A DNA stretch of 64,000 nt from Hoplostethus atlanticus (GCA_034670405.1 JAXDDX010000023.1:3886001-3950000), one strand, 5' to 3'. Positions 38,052 to 50,780 are shown, numbered from the stretch's first letter. Translations and numbers: made by a program. Notes: generated by a model not told the origin, from the letters alone.

Positions 38052-41000
38052 CGAGAGTGAGCGTGCAAGGGGGTCAAAGAGTGCATGCATGCACGTGTAT
38101 ACTTCAGAGTGAGTGCATTGCATCAGTGCATCAAAAAGACACATTCACATATATGCACACATGCATGTCTTTTTCTGTATACATCAGTAAATGTCTGTCT
38201 GTGTGTATGTGCCAGTGTGCACAGCAGTTAAGGAAACTACGTTTCCTGGGGAGGAGATTAGGTGTGACACGTGGCAGAGGAAACCCTTGCATCTGCCTTC
38301 GGTGCTTGCCCCAATATGAAGTGACAGCCTTCGCCTGCCCCCCCGCCCCGAAGCCTGACTCTGGCTTCTAGCATGTTGCTGCAAAACAAATCTCTCTTTG
38401 GCTAGGTCCGCCTTTCAAGAAAGATGTGAAAAGATGGTTTGTCGTGGCAGATGTGAGACACAGACATAAAGGGAGGATGTTTAGTTGGCAGTGTTTAGTA
38501 ATGCTGACAGATGAAGACACAAGAGGCACTAAAAGGCCGTAAAACTCCTATCCAATCTGAATATAGGGAATGTGTGTATGTGGTGAGTGGAAGAAGTGAG
38601 ATCTACAGTATGGTAGGTTGCTGGTGGTTGAATACTCCTGAGTACAGCAGTGTTTGTGTGTGTATTAATAGATGCTACAGACCAAACAGCAGAGCAGGGA
38701 TTCCACTATTATCCTAATCCTTTCAAACCTTCTCTCCGCAGGTTTACGGATTAGTGCTCCGATCTTGGGAGCTTCCCTTTCCTCCCTCCTCTCATCTCCG
38801 TCGTCTCTCTCTCTCCCCCTCTGGCTTGTTCTGCTTCACACTCTCGTTCCTCTGGCTTCGTTCTTTCTTCAGACTGTGTCAATGTCCATCTGTTTGGCTC
38901 TCTGTCTTTCCTGGTTCCCTTCTCTCTCCCCCTTTCCCTCTCACTATCTTTAACTCTTTCCCTCTTGTTTCTTTCCCCTTCCTCTCTCTATGTGTCTCTC
39001 TGACAGAAAGGCTTCTGACTTAATATCCCAACAGTCTGAGAGAAAGCGATTATAAGAATGTGATTATGACTTTGATGTGAGAGATGCAAAGCGAAGGGAT
39101 GAGAGAGAGGAAAGGTGAAGACAGGAACAATGAGATTGAGAGATAGGATTTGAAACACTCAAATTTAGCCCTTTAGGTCTGCAGATTTCAGAGTGGATGA
39201 ATGCTACATCTTTATCTTTACCTCTTACCTGCAAGACTGGATGTTTAATGTAGCTATTGTAATGTTCTCTCAGGGTTGTTGAAAAGCATTCTGGGAAATG
39301 TAGGAAATCACTAACTGAAGTAGATGTTGACAAGGCACGTTGAGGGAAAGTGGGTACACCAAAAAAAAAAAAAAGACAACACTAAAAGAACCAAAATAAC
39401 TCCTGGAATCCACCGAACATCACAGACTGATGCTATATAACAGTGTAAGAGTATTTTTAAAATCCTTTAAAATAGGTGAAACAGGTGAACATATAGCATT
39501 TCAACAACCCTTTATGTGAATTGTGGGAGTTGATAGGGAATAGATATTAAGCTCGACCTGCTGCTCGAAACAGAACAGCTGTTGCACGCGATTCATGACT
39601 GGCAGCGTGCCTCCGGGTGTATGCATTGTTTTATACATCTAAAAATAAATGCACGCTTAGGATGCTTCTTCCTTTTCATGTACACAACTTTTTAGTAGTG
39701 TATCTATGCAGCGCTTCACACACGAGCCCCCAGGGTTTCTCTGGAACACCATTCCTTTGGGATTTGGATACTGCTGTAGCTGCACTTTAATTTCACAGCT
39801 CAACTTCCGTGATCATTCCACTCCCGTCTGAGGAAAACCCGACTCACCGGATTTTCTCTGTCCTCAGGTGGAAATTGAGGGCCTCAACGAGGATGTCCTC
39901 AGCGAACGGCGGCTTGTCGTTCCTGCGCTGGAGGTCGAAATGGCCTGAGTTAGAGAGGGCGTGGACCCCGCTGTCTGTTCTGCTGGAGATAGACAGAGAT
40001 ACTGGGTTCAGAGGCCTCAACTTCCTTATTGCATCCTACAGAGAGAGAGAGAGACAAAGAGATTAGAGAGAAAGACAGACAGAGAAAACAGAAAGAGAGA
40101 TAAAAAGTCATGGTTAATTATTACATTATAAAATCTGTGCTGTTACTCGTGGAATTCAACACATCGGTTCATTTAGCCGGTGATAATAATCAAAACAAAG
40201 AAAATGAAGACATCAAAAATAAATAAACAAATAAATTAAAAAAAAAAAAAAAAAAATCAGCATCAGAAGTTTGATGTAATCAGATTCCCATGGTCATTTC
40301 TGCTGTGTAGTAGCTCTCCCATCCGTGTTGTCGTGACAAGTCAATCCACCCATGTTGGATCAGTCTAGGCAGGCAAAATGTTTACAGTCAACAAGTGGAA
40401 AAGTGAGTTGTATAATGAGTAATTGAATGAATGAATCACTTTGTGTGACCTTGTTTAATTGGCTTCAAAATAAAGCCAATTAAACCAATTAAAATGACAC
40501 AATGTGGTTGTGGGGATGAGGGGGGGGGGGGCCTTAAGGACTGACCTGAAAAGAGTGTTAGATTTATATTCACATGGTGGCCTGATCTAGTGTGTGCCGG
40601 CCAGTAAACTCCCCTCACTGTATCCTGTATGTTGTCCCTTTCTGGCTTATGTTTTAGGCAACATTTAAAGTTTGTTAAAGTTATCTTGGTATCTTGGTGG
40701 ACAGACCGATGGAAAAACACACAGACATAATCACACATATGGGGGACAGAGCTCAGTTTCCCAAAAGCATCCTGATGCCAGGATTATCTGTGATCTATTA
40801 CCAACACATCACATCATCTGATTATTTGTTAATACATTCTGGAAATGCCCTAGAGACATGCACAACTTTCTTTTATGTTGATTGTTAAAGTATTTCCCAT
40901 GCTCCCATCTACAAAATGCAAAGGTCACAGAAAAAAACATATTTCAGTTGTTGGAGAGACAACAAATGGGAGTATTTTTAAACAAGTTGCAAAGTTGCCA

Positions 41001-42066
41001 ATAGGATGATGTGTGATGAGTGTCTCCAATTACATTCCACAAAGTGAAGCATACAAATGTGTTATATACTGCAGGCCACTGAACAGCAGTGATCTTTGCT
41101 CTAAAATGCTTTTTGGGATACCAGACCCTGAAAGACAGAAGTGATTCTGGCCTAGGTCAGCGTTATCTTAGCAGATTTGTCTCAGACCCCTTTCAGCCTC
41201 TGAAAGGGTCTCAGTGTCTAGTCGTGTATCTGTGAGTATAGTAAAGGACTTTGCATTGCAGCAGGGTGTTGAACGCAGATGATGTAAGGTCAGTTATGAA
41301 TGTCATTGATGATGATGTCAATGTCACCTCAAGGCTTGGAGCCCAGCTGCACACTGGAAGAGCCCACTCAGAGACATATAGACTATGTTAGAGTCACATT
41401 ACGTCACTTATGTAGCATTTGACGTGTCTGCATTAGTGAATCAAAGTGGAAGTGCTGTGTGTCTACATGCATGCATATTCCTCTCTCTCTCTGTGTTGTG
41501 TGCTCTAACCCACATGAACAACAGGATTCAGGAATGCATCTTTAAACCAGACCATTAAAACATCTGCTTGCATTCCAGCCGTCTGGAACAAATTCAGGGG
41601 GTCAAATGCCATCGAGAAAGTTTATATATCCTGCAATAGATAGCTGCGCTTAGATAGACATGTCTGCTATCTGTGATTGCAAGGGTCATGGCCACGGTTG
41701 GAGAGTAATGGATTGGAGGCACATTAGAGCAGCATTCCTCAAACGAGGGGACCAGTACTGCTGACTACTTCAGCCCCCCAAAAATCACCCCATGGATATA
41801 AGCTATTTACAGACAGACAGACTTGTATTTGAGGGTATATCGTTTTACAATTCAACAGTGTGAACTCACCTCCAAGTAGTTCTGAACGCCCTTCACCTGC
41901 TGGTGTGGAGGCACCCTCACTACACCCCTGCAACAAGAAGATATTCTTGTTCAGGACACAAACGAGTCTACGTTTTAAAAACCAACCACTTACCCACACG
42001 TAAAGCCTACCTGTAATTTGTTCCAATGTACTGAAAAAAGATGAGATAACGCGAACAGTTGTGCAT
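31405..42066 (-). CDS. pusl1: PUSL1, TruA-family tRNA pseudouridine synthase-like (8 exons, 301 aa)
   Basis: Isomerises uridine to pseudouridine in tRNA; the mammalian protein is linked to mitochondria. Exons in coding order: 42066-42011, 41927-41870, 40035-39848, 36615-36466, 34716-34546, 32128-32074, 31812-31650, 31469-31405; phases agree throughout and the total is 906 nt. The start is MHNCSRYLIFFQYIGTNY, with ACC just before the ATG. SSRTDSGVHALSN contains the catalytic aspartate, Asp59, in the TruA R-T-D-x-G-V-H motif. Further family blocks: VPDDFHARF, SRTYVYRIAP, GTHDFSSF, FWELTFKSRSFLYKQ, VRRMTGALVAVG and APAHGLFL. Length matches human PUSL1 (303 aa). It runs tail-to-tail with ddx19 and head-to-head with acap3; the latter order is the same in human. 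The short last exon (LSQQTPEALLPSSGNPED) is poorly conserved and less certain. Confidence 0.95.
32640..32830. repeat. Interspersed fish repeat, copy B
   Basis: Shares with copy A (17.7 kb) the ordered words CAGGCTGCACTGCAGCTC, TTAAAAGATCTGTGATGCAGCT and AGCCAAGCATTGAAAGTAATC, with moderate divergence and no insertion. It lies in pusl1 intron 5. Confidence 0.7.
34298..34379. repeat. Long (CA)n microsatellite
   Basis: About 41 perfect CA units, the longest dinucleotide run in the window, in pusl1 intron 5. Its translations account for the long Val-Cys frames on the minus strand. Confidence 0.97.
34717..34850 (-). mobile_element. LINE-like 3' tail abutting a pusl1 splice acceptor
   Basis: On the minus strand the sequence reads CCCCTGGGGACCAATAAAGT, then ATC-TATC-TATCG repeats, then GACAG, and exon 5 begins. 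The block GGGGACCAATAAAGTATC plus a TATC microsatellite is a form I know from 3' ends of fish non-LTR elements, heavily 5'-truncated here. It lies in the sense orientation of pusl1 and provides the pyrimidine-rich stretch before the acceptor. The upstream boundary is approximate. Confidence 0.6.
35458..35700. mobile_element. hAT-type MITE with perfect 26-bp inverted repeats
   Basis: The left end CACTGCAAAAAATGCCCATC (continuing 6 bases) is matched exactly by the reverse complement of the right end at 35675-35700. Total 243 bp, no transposase. Termini beginning CACTGCAAAAA recall hAT-like MITEs of fish. A clear 8-bp target duplication is not seen (GGGAGGGC against GGGAGAGA at best). It lies in pusl1 intron 4. 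Confidence 0.8.
35701..35945. repeat. Purine-rich GA tract
   Basis: About 240 bp almost entirely of A and G, ending in a pure GA run (35921-35942). It produces spurious Arg/Glu-rich frames on the plus strand and Ser/Leu/Pro-rich ones on the minus strand. Confidence 0.85.
40454..40484. other. Perfect 12-bp hairpin
   Basis: TTTAATTGGCTT and AAGCCAATTAAA form a perfect stem around the 7-base loop CAAAATA. AT-rich, in pusl1 intron 2. It may be the core of a degraded palindromic element; no function can be assigned. Confidence 0.6.
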
Positions 42067-43644
42067 GGTCTCTCAAAACTTCTAATACACTTCTTGACCA
42101 TATTGAGCAGCTCGAATTGCTCTCATTTAAAAGCTCTTGTTATGGGTCTAAACCTGACACAATATCGTGACTGTTTGACGTTTTATTATTTTTAGTGACA
42201 TGTGAAAGTCGATAAAGATGAGATTTATAATCGAAACTGAACCTCTGTTGTCTCTTCGCTTTCACGTGTTCGGACTACACAGATGCGACAGGAGACAAGC
42301 GGTGGACTACAGCAAAGAGACCACAGCAGCGTGCATTACTACGTTCGAGAACGTCTGCAGTTCTATTTGTAGTCCGGAAGTAGCCGTGATACAGGTTTTG
42401 GTCTGAAGACTGAGTTGGCAGAAATGTCACCCTGAACGTCCGAAGCGGAAAAGGTTCCAGACCAGACCACGCACAGCTATTCGGCGTTAGCGCTTAACGT
42501 CGGACCTCTTGCTACCGTGCCGTCTTTGACTGCAGCATTTGACCATACGCTGCCTGCACAGAATTACAATCAATGTAATAACTACAAATTTTCTACAAAA
42601 AAACATAAACCCGTTAATGCGAGATCCGGACATTTTGCCCTTAAGATTTTCTTTCAAGTATTCAAAAGAAACCGGTTTCCACTGACAGGGACACTCTCCT
42701 TTCGGTCTTTCGGTACCCGCACTTTCGTGTCCCTTTATGATTTCGTCATGAACATTGACAGAGGGGTGTGCCATTTATTTGGGGAGCGCTAAGACTATGG
42801 CAAGATAGCTGTACTTGATAATGTATATAGTGAAAATGTACGTTTTGGTTTCAACAATTTCATTTTAAAGAAATGAGAATATTTTTGTATTGAATACATT
42901 TGATAATTATTTGTCGCTAAATGTCACATACATAACTGTAAATACTCCAACAGTAGACTTTTTTTTAAATGTTGTTATTGTTTTGTGGAATCGTGGTTTT
43001 CTTACTTATAAAATAAAATAAAAATACTCTATTCTGTCCGCCAAAGCTATCTGCCTTGAAAACCAGTGAATCCAGAGACTATGTAGGTGAGTGGAGATGG
43101 GTCACCGGTGAGAAAAGGCAGCACTAGGAACACACCGGTTCGAGCTCTGTTAAGCGACATTAGCTACCCATAAACACCACATTTGCAGAAACTGTCACGT
43201 GCAAAGAAGAAGGTCGTAATTTAGAAACGAGAAGAAAAACGACACGTACGAGCTGTGACACTGAATTAAACGTAACTCTCCAACAAGTGCCCATTTGGAT
43301 TTTCCTTTCAGATTTGACTGTGAGCAAACCCCCCTCAGGACTTTCGCGCCTCCCACGATTTATCCCTTACGTCCACTGACGTTACGACTAACGGTGTCTA
43401 GTCGGGTCTCTTGTCTTTAAGGCTCTCCTGAGCAGCTACGCCTCTGCCTCCAGCCCACAGCGGCGGCAGCAGTAGTAATCTGCCGTGCACCGACCGCAGT
43501 CTGTGTCACAGTGTCAACGGGACCGGAGCGACAGACTGCTGCGCGTCAGGGGATACCAGTCACCCTCCCCAGTCTCCAAGCCACATTCAGCCGCGGGCAA
43601 TGAAATTGGCTGACTGAAGTAGGAATATCCAAGAAAACGCAAAA
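42067..43644. promoter_or_regulatory. Divergent pusl1 / acap3 promoter region
   Basis: 1.58 kb between the two start codons, containing both 5' UTRs and presumably a shared promoter. CpG-containing sequence is concentrated at 43370-43560 (GCGGCGGCAG, GACCGGAGCG) near acap3. Two overlapping antisense frames at 42487-42792 (95 and 91 codons) match nothing I know. No TATA box is obvious. Confidence 0.6.
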
Positions 43645-43691
43645 ATGACGGTGGACTTTGAAGAGTGTATAAAAGATTCACCCCGATTCAG
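43645..43691 (+). CDS. acap3: ACAP3 first coding exon (partial gene)
   Basis: Encodes MTVDFEECIKDSPRF plus the first two bases of an Arg codon, followed by donor GTAAGG. This is the N-terminus of the ACAP family (BAR, PH, ArfGAP and ankyrin domains), which stimulates GTP hydrolysis on Arf6 in membrane traffic and neurite growth. Human ACAP3 starts MTVEFEECVKDSPRFR. The head-to-head position with pusl1 supports ACAP3 over ACAP1 or ACAP2. No second exon (expected to start the BAR domain with a stretch like VVEIEAKLDKLVKLC) is visible up to the window end, so the remaining gene lies beyond 64000. Confidence 0.9.
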
Positions 43692-46600
43692 GTAAGGCTG
43701 TGTCTGTCTGTCGGGCACATCACAACGGTGCGCAAAAATGGCACACCTTCTTTTACGCACGATTTGTATTGCATTTCAAATGGGAACTGAACGCTGCTCC
43801 TCATATTTTCTCGTTTGTAGATGCATTGTAGATGATAGAAGCCGGGGTGTCAATATCTGAAATTGCTCCTGTGTTCATTATCTGATCTTGAGTCATTTTG
43901 TCTTGCAGATGTTTTTCTCGACCTGTATGATTAGTAATAAAATATTTATTTACATTGGGATACAGTTGCTGCAAGGGATGCGTGTGTCAGTGTCGCCTGT
44001 GTGATTGTCTTTACTCACCGGTATGCTTTGTGAATGTGGGCTACAGCTCACTGTATATCAAAGGAGGGAAAATTTTCATTTCTCTCACAGTGAGGATCCA
44101 TTTTCCTACAGTGTCATAGTTGTAACTGTTTTTCACTGCCATGATGGGACAATATTTAATTAATGGCCATTCCCCCAGTGTGGCAATGTAACAGGTATGA
44201 GCCTATTGGATCTTGTCTTTGGATGAATGTTGCAGTATGGCATACAGGTTAGGTGCAGTCGTTTCATCTGTTTATCGACTGGGCCCTGCAAACCCCAGCA
44301 TGCCTCTATGGTAAAAGACTGGAGTGGAGATGCCCTTGCAGAGGCATCGGCCCGGCTGGCAAAGAGGCAGGAGGGAGAGGACTCTCCATGGGGACAGAGC
44401 TGGTAACCTGGGCAGGGCTCCAGCTGTCCAGCCCCCTGCCTGCTCGAGGGTAGTAGCCCACGTGCCAATCTGGCTCCCCTCCTGTATAGGCCAATGGGCT
44501 GATGGGAGATTGTAACAGCATCTAGGGCAGGGATCCCGGGTTAACTATGCCAGGGAGCTGGGTTGTAGTTGTAGTGTTGTATTTTTTTTTAAGTTTGTTG
44601 GTGAGAATGAGCAGGATGGTAGTTCATCCCTTTGCTAGAAAAGGAAATAGGAAATTAGGTATCTTATGTATCTCTTCTTATGTATGTGGTTCTCTGTATC
44701 AATGTCTCTCTCTCTTTCTCTCTCTCACTCACTGCCTCACTCACTCACACACACTCACACACACACCTTATCCTCCACTCCCCCTGCTCTTCCCAGGCTT
44801 TGGTAACCTATTTGTTGAATGCTGGTGTGCACGTGACCTAATGACAGTCAGTGATTTGTGTGAGCAGACAGACAGTGTAGGGAGAGTGACAGACAGACAT
44901 CCAACCTGCTGTACGAATCCCGCCTCAGTGATGGACATCCGTCTCCTCTGGTGGAGTTGGCGGGTCACAGGAAGACCCGGAGCAACAGTGCACACTTCCC
45001 CTTTTCCACCCTGTTCACTTTCCCATGGTCGTGTGAAGATTGTTATTTGGAAAATTCCACCACCAACAACGGAAGCTGAGGTTGCAGTTTCTTTGGGTTA
45101 AGTTTACAAGCAACAGGGAAAGTGGATGTTATTACAGGCCGAGACAACTTTAATGCCTTCATGTTGTTGTTCTTGTTGATGATGATTACAATGGTAATGA
45201 TGCGATCAATGATGATGAAGGTCAGTGTCAGGCTTTCCATTCATTTACCTACGCAGCTGGAAAATGATGCAGTCATTATCAAATGGCGTTATTGCTTAGG
45301 GTGTCATATATCAGAATATAAATATCCAAGAGCCATTCTTAAGCTGCAACACCAACTGACACTGATGCTGGGATGGGCCCAGGAGTGAAGCTGAGTCTCA
45401 GACCCAAAATGACCCCCCACGCCTGTACGATTTACAACAAATACAACCGAAAACACTGAGAAAGGTGATGGCAATGACAGTGACAATAGTGGCAATTAAT
45501 GTGATGGCTGTGATGATGATGTCCAATCACAAGAGAAACAGCAGCATTTGTAGGGACTTTTGGGTCAAGATTAAAGTGCCCCTCTAGGATCTGTTCATGG
45601 TTTAACGTCCCCGTGATCAAGTCTTTTATTAGTATGTGACTTAGCGAGGTAATGCAGGACAGTACTTGCAGTATATTCCACAGTGCTGGTCTCTTGTGCT
45701 GGGGTGGCTTCCTAGCTGCCTGCCTGTCTGCTTGTTGTGTAATTCTAGAGAAACAGGAGTGGGAAGAGGAGTGAACCTGGCCTTTTCTTTCTTCACTCTC
45801 ATACATGGTGCTATAACAGCTCACACACACCCCCTCCCACTGCAGGTCTGAACGTGTGTATTGTCATTTGAATGTGTGTGTGTGTGTGTGTGTATGCATG
45901 AGTGGGTTTTTGTGAAAGAGAGAGTGTATTTTTCAGGTACGCCGGCAAATCTTTTCACACACATCTTTTAATTCATACTCTCTCTTCATCTCTGTCTCCC
46001 TTTTCTCTGCCCTGCCTCTTATTCAGGAGTCACCTGCTGCAGTCATTCAGTCTATAACAAAATGTGAGATTCAGCCCGTGTTGTTGCCTGTTGTTCTCAG
46101 CACAATAGAGTTGTAATCTGATTCCCAGGAGGCAGCTTTCAGACGTTTACCTGTCCCACACTAAGGGTTAAGTGACATCTGACTGCTCACATTCTGATGG
46201 CAGAACGTAATTGTGATTGGTGAAATGTAACTCTAAATGTCGCCAGTATTCTCCTTTTTTAAAGGTTGATTATTTTAGTTCAACCAAAAGCGACCATACA
46301 AATATGACCATAGACTGTACTTTTTCTTGACTTTCTGATAAGGTCCCTTCAATGTCTGCAGGCTGTTCGTTTGCACCATTTCTCTGGCCTCCAAGGTATC
46401 GGCTACGTAACTAATTGTGGTTCTAACTTGGCCATGTGTCTCATGTCAAAACCTTAGGTGTGTTCCAGTTACAGTGAAAATAGGGTTTGTGTCATATGTA
46501 AGCCAATGACAAAATGGAATATTTGGTGTTAGAAGTTGGTTCCAGTGATGTCAGTGTGTGTGTATGTACAGCTGGGAGTTTACACAACTGGAGAAGTGAC

Positions 46601-48274
46601 CCCACCTGTCTCTCTTTGGTTTTCTTATTTCTCTCTCGCTCTCGCTCTCTCGCTCTCGCTCTCTCGCTCTCTCTCTGTTTCCCACCCACACTTACCATGC
46701 TATCCAGACAGGTTGAGTGAGTTGAAGAGATTGAGAGGGAGAGAAGCAGACAGAGCAGGTGCAGAGAGAGAGAGAGAGTTGTAATCATTCATATGTGTTA
46801 TACTATGTCTATCCTATAGTCCAAATCAGAATCAGTTTGTGAACGGACTTGTTTCATCACTTGAAACTGGCAGCTTGTTGAATTTGTGTTATGGGTCCAA
46901 AAGAAATTCACACTAAATGGCACGTACAAGGACTTGACAGCTATTGTGTCACATGTGATTTTCCCTCCAAACATTCAACTTCACAAAAAACTATGACTAT
47001 TTAGACTGTTATCTGTAATCGCCAGTACTGATTAATTTCCCATGGGATTATATTGTGTTACACCCATTTCCTTCGTATCTGTACTGGGAAGTTGCCAAAC
47101 CTTCAGTACGTCAAAGATTGATTCATATTCAGATAATCTCTTCAGGCCTCAGGCACCTGCATGTCACACTATGGAGACAGCTAGTCTACTTTTGCTAGAT
47201 TCATTTTTAATTTCTCATTGAAAAAGGTATTTATAACCGCCATTGCAGTTAGCTAGTTGTTTCATATTCATACAGTTACAGTTGAATATGAGCTTTTAAC
47301 ATTGACCAAACTAGTAACAGGTTAAACTGAACATGAACAGCATAGCTACTATCTACTATCTACTATCTACGTCAAGATGATTTGCTCTATTCTGTCACTG
47401 GTGTAGTTCATTTTTGTGGTGTTGGTTATCTATTGTCTAGTCAGCCATGTACCTCCCTTGGTTGCTATGGTTACTGGCAGAGGCAGAGGCCGATGAGAGG
47501 TCACAACCCCTCAGTGCGCTGCATGTGTTTTTGATAGACGCACTTCTGAAGCCCCACGCTCCATAGGAAATGTATGCAAACCAGGCATGTTTTATTGTGC
47601 TGGACGAACCAAAGTGATGAGTCTTTTCCTTCCCCTCCACTGCGCTTCTCTCTTACTTGTAAATACAAGGCGAAGGAATGGTTGCTTATTGAAATCAAGA
47701 AAAAGAAGAAAAAGAAAAGAATGTCTACACTGTAATTTACTGTGTAAATAAAATGTAGGCTCAAATGTCTTCAATGTATACACGTAGTCCAAGTAAACAC
47801 GATTTGATAGAAGAAACGGAGAGAATGGCATTTTACCAGTGGTTGCCTACATTGCCCGTTGTCATGACATGTCTTAAAAACATTTATCTATTTATTGGCA
47901 GATTGAAGTGCTTCTGGGTGTTCTAGATATCTGCCTGGCGCCCTGGTTTCTATCATCTGAAATCACTGTCTGTATTTACATTCCCTACCTGCGTCACCAC
48001 CTATAATCCTCCTCTCACGCACATCATCATTGACTTGCCCGTCTGAGATAATGAATTCCTATTGGTCAGCCACCTGTGAAATATGGAAATACGCACAAAT
48101 AGGATGCTGTGTCTAAAAGGAGGAGGGGAATTAGCAGAGTTGTCGCTATGGGCGACCAGCCACTTTGGCTGGCATGGCAACGGCCTCTCCCTCTGTCTCA
48201 CTCTCTGTCTATCTATTTGTCTCTTTCAAGGATATATCCCCCGTTTAACAAGCACACAAGTGCACATGCACACG

Positions 48275-48306
<32 letters not shown>

Positions 48307-48411
48307 GCTGTTAGGTATGTGTGCCAGCAGCCAGGTGTGTGTCCCAGCAGAGAGAACACAGTAGTATATTAAAACATCAATAAAGACAAAAAAAAGCACT
48401 CAGATGGGTAC

Positions 48412-48834
48412 TCACAAAATTGAAGGTGCTTTTTGGTTGGAAAAAACCTGTATTTTCAAGAAAGGTACCAGGGCAACTCTTTTTTTTGTGATATTAAAAA
48501 GCATTTTTTGGATGGAACAGCACAGGGCGACCTTGAAACAGTGCAGACGATTTTTAAGTAGAAAAGAAAAGGGATTGAAGTGCTGAATAAGATCACTTGT
48601 CCCCAAACTTCCCTGGCTTAGGTTGACATTGATGTATTGCATGTTTGCTACTGCTGTGATAAGCTGGAAATTGTCCCAGGTCTCAGCTGCCACAATATCA
48701 AGTGCCAACTCTACTATGCACCCATGTCCTTGTCTTCTTGTCTTTGGCTTCATCTCCGAGAAAACCTCTTTCAGAGCCGCATCACGACCATCTGAACATG
48801 ACCAGAAATAGACCTTCTCTACAACGTCAAGCAC
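48412..48834 (-). other. Unidentified 140-codon open frame
   Basis: The translation has a balanced composition and lacks simple repeats, with segments such as DAALKEVFSEMKPKTRRQG and TWDNFQLITAVANMQ. I do not recognise the family. No splice context, poly(A) site or frame continuation supports a gene. Upstream on the same strand stops are frequent. It could be a fragment of a transposable element or a retropseudogene, or pure chance. Confidence 0.2.
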
Positions 48835-50506
48835 ACTTGGTATTTTCCCGGCAAAATGTTCCAGATCACTTACATTAAGTTGCTAAAGTCAAGACACTCA
48901 TTCCTAACCGCTCTCCCTAATGCATCTATGTACACAGGAGATGTACTTGGCTGGCCGCTGCATACACTATCCTCTTGGTGCTACATCAAGCTTATCAGTT
49001 GTTTTTTGGTCCAAAAGACTCAACCTAAATTTATCCGCTTGAGATTACCGGCATGTTCTAAACCTCTCAGTCCCATAACTTCCATCAGTGTTTACTGGCA
49101 AAAACCATAAAACGGCACGCAAATATCTCAGATTTGGTCATAATCTTGAGGGATTTACCTCCCGAGCAATAGGTTTCCCCTTGAAGGTATAGGAAGGTCA
49201 AACAATTAATTTATGTTCTGGCTTAGTCCCCCACATGCGGACATTTCTTTCTTTAGGTTTTATGTTTTTTTAAGTATCCTTTTTATGTTAGGGCTAACTG
49301 TGGTATGTTTCTTTGATATGAATTCAGTTTTAAACAGGACTATGTAATGGATTTGAAAAAAATCCAATTGCAGTATTGACCACTGCAATTTCCAAATCAC
49401 TTTACAGGGTTGTTTGTGTCTTCATGAGATACATACAATATGCATATAATATGCAATATGCTATATGTATATACAGATGGCTATGTATATACAGTGTAAG
49501 ATAAATGGGCATAACTGAGTACAGTATGTACGGTATAATATACAGAGTAAGTGGTCTTGCAAATATACAAAACATAATGGACATAACAACAAAGTGCTTC
49601 ATATTTACGTTTTAGGGTAACAGTTCTTAACAGAGACATTTTTTCCTGTTGTTGCGCACACAATATCCGATGGTTGTAAATGAACTGAAGTAAACTGCAC
49701 TCACTTCAATACTTTCCAAGTGATGTCCAGTCATCAGTAAAAAACAGCCATTATACCTAGTGATAAAGGATCTGAAAGGGTCAGGGTGACAGTAATAGTG
49801 GGGGTAGTTTTGCAGAGTTGACCTCTAATGAAGTTGGTGCTTTGACTGTGTTCTCACCAAGGTCCTCAGGGAAACAACCATTTAACCAGCAATTGACCTT
49901 TTGAATTCTCACAGTCAAAAAAACACAGCGGGCATGAGGTCTCCTAAAAATATCTGACATCCCCCATGAATTCAAATAAATATTTGACTTCCCCCAGCGC
50001 GTGTAAAGGTAGAGGTCATGGCAAAACACTCCAAGTGTGAACTGCAGGAGACACGACTTTCATGTCAGAGGCATGCAAAATTATTACTTCAAAGGAGCTG
50101 TGGGCAAGGGAGATGTGGCGCTAATCGGTGTGGGGAGAAGGATGGTTAGATCAGGGTCATTGGCCCTTGATATCTATGTTTTGCCTGCATGTTTGAAGCC
50201 TGGCCGTCTCATTTATAGATTTGTGGTGTGCTTTTGGTTTTCAACAACGATAATTTACCGTTAAAAGGCTATGAACCAGGTGGAAAAATAGGGCGGACCG
50301 CACCCCACCCATTTTGCCAGTATGAAAAGGCGTGTGCTGATGGCCCAAGATGACTGAAAGATGTCAGATCAAATGGTCATGGACTCCATACTGCCTCAAT
50401 AAATTAGAGCCACAGCTGAGTTCCTAGAGAGTACATTGAAATGAAAAAAGTATGTAAAGAGAAGCTGACCATAATAACAGTGGTGATGTTTATGGGATTC
50501 AGGAGT

Positions 50507-50780
50507 CAAGTCAAGTCAAGTCAAGTTTATTTGTATAGCCCTTAATCACGGTTACAGTCTCAAAGGGCTTCACAACGGCCACATTATGAAAACAATAGAT
50601 GACGGCACATGAGAAGCAACCTTGGGAGGGGCAACTCAGACAGGGATCCCCTACCAGGATGGTCAGGTGTGCAATAGGTGCTGAGTTTGGGCAAGCAGAG
50701 TATACAGAATAAACACTATAAGGACACTTTGGGGGACGTCCAGATCTGGTGTGGGGCGTCAACAGCAGCTCGGTCAGCAT
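50507..50780. repeat. Interspersed repeat with AAGTTTATTTGTATAGCCC
   Basis: Starts with four copies of GTCAA, then AAGTTTATTTGTATAGCCCT and AAAGGGCTTCACA, a word pair found widely in fish interspersed repeats. Downstream GGGAGGGGCAACTCAGACAG and GGATCCCC also fit. Right boundary approximate. Confidence 0.6.

Larger units (their letters stand above)
31470..42010 (-). other. Introns of pusl1
   Basis: Introns: 41928-42010, 40036-41869, 36616-39847, 34717-36465, 32129-34545, 31813-32073, 31470-31649. The three longest hold repeats listed separately; a GA microsatellite lies at 38009-38058 and a run of about 20 A at 40238-40257. In the last intron, TGGACAAAATAATGGAAACA (from 31525) looks like the end of a Tc1/mariner-type fish element, but only one end is seen. 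No nested gene was recognised. Confidence 0.6.

Noticed and set aside
42487-42792. Two overlapping antisense frames of 95 and 91 codons between pusl1 and acap3
   Set aside because: No family match and lies in the divergent promoter/5' UTR region; mutual overlap on opposite strands suggests chance in GC-balanced sequence.
44547-45101. 184-codon plus-strand frame, the longest in the region
   Set aside because: It runs through CT/CA simple repeats (CLSLFLSLTHCLTHSHTLTH), has no family resemblance and no splice or poly(A) context.
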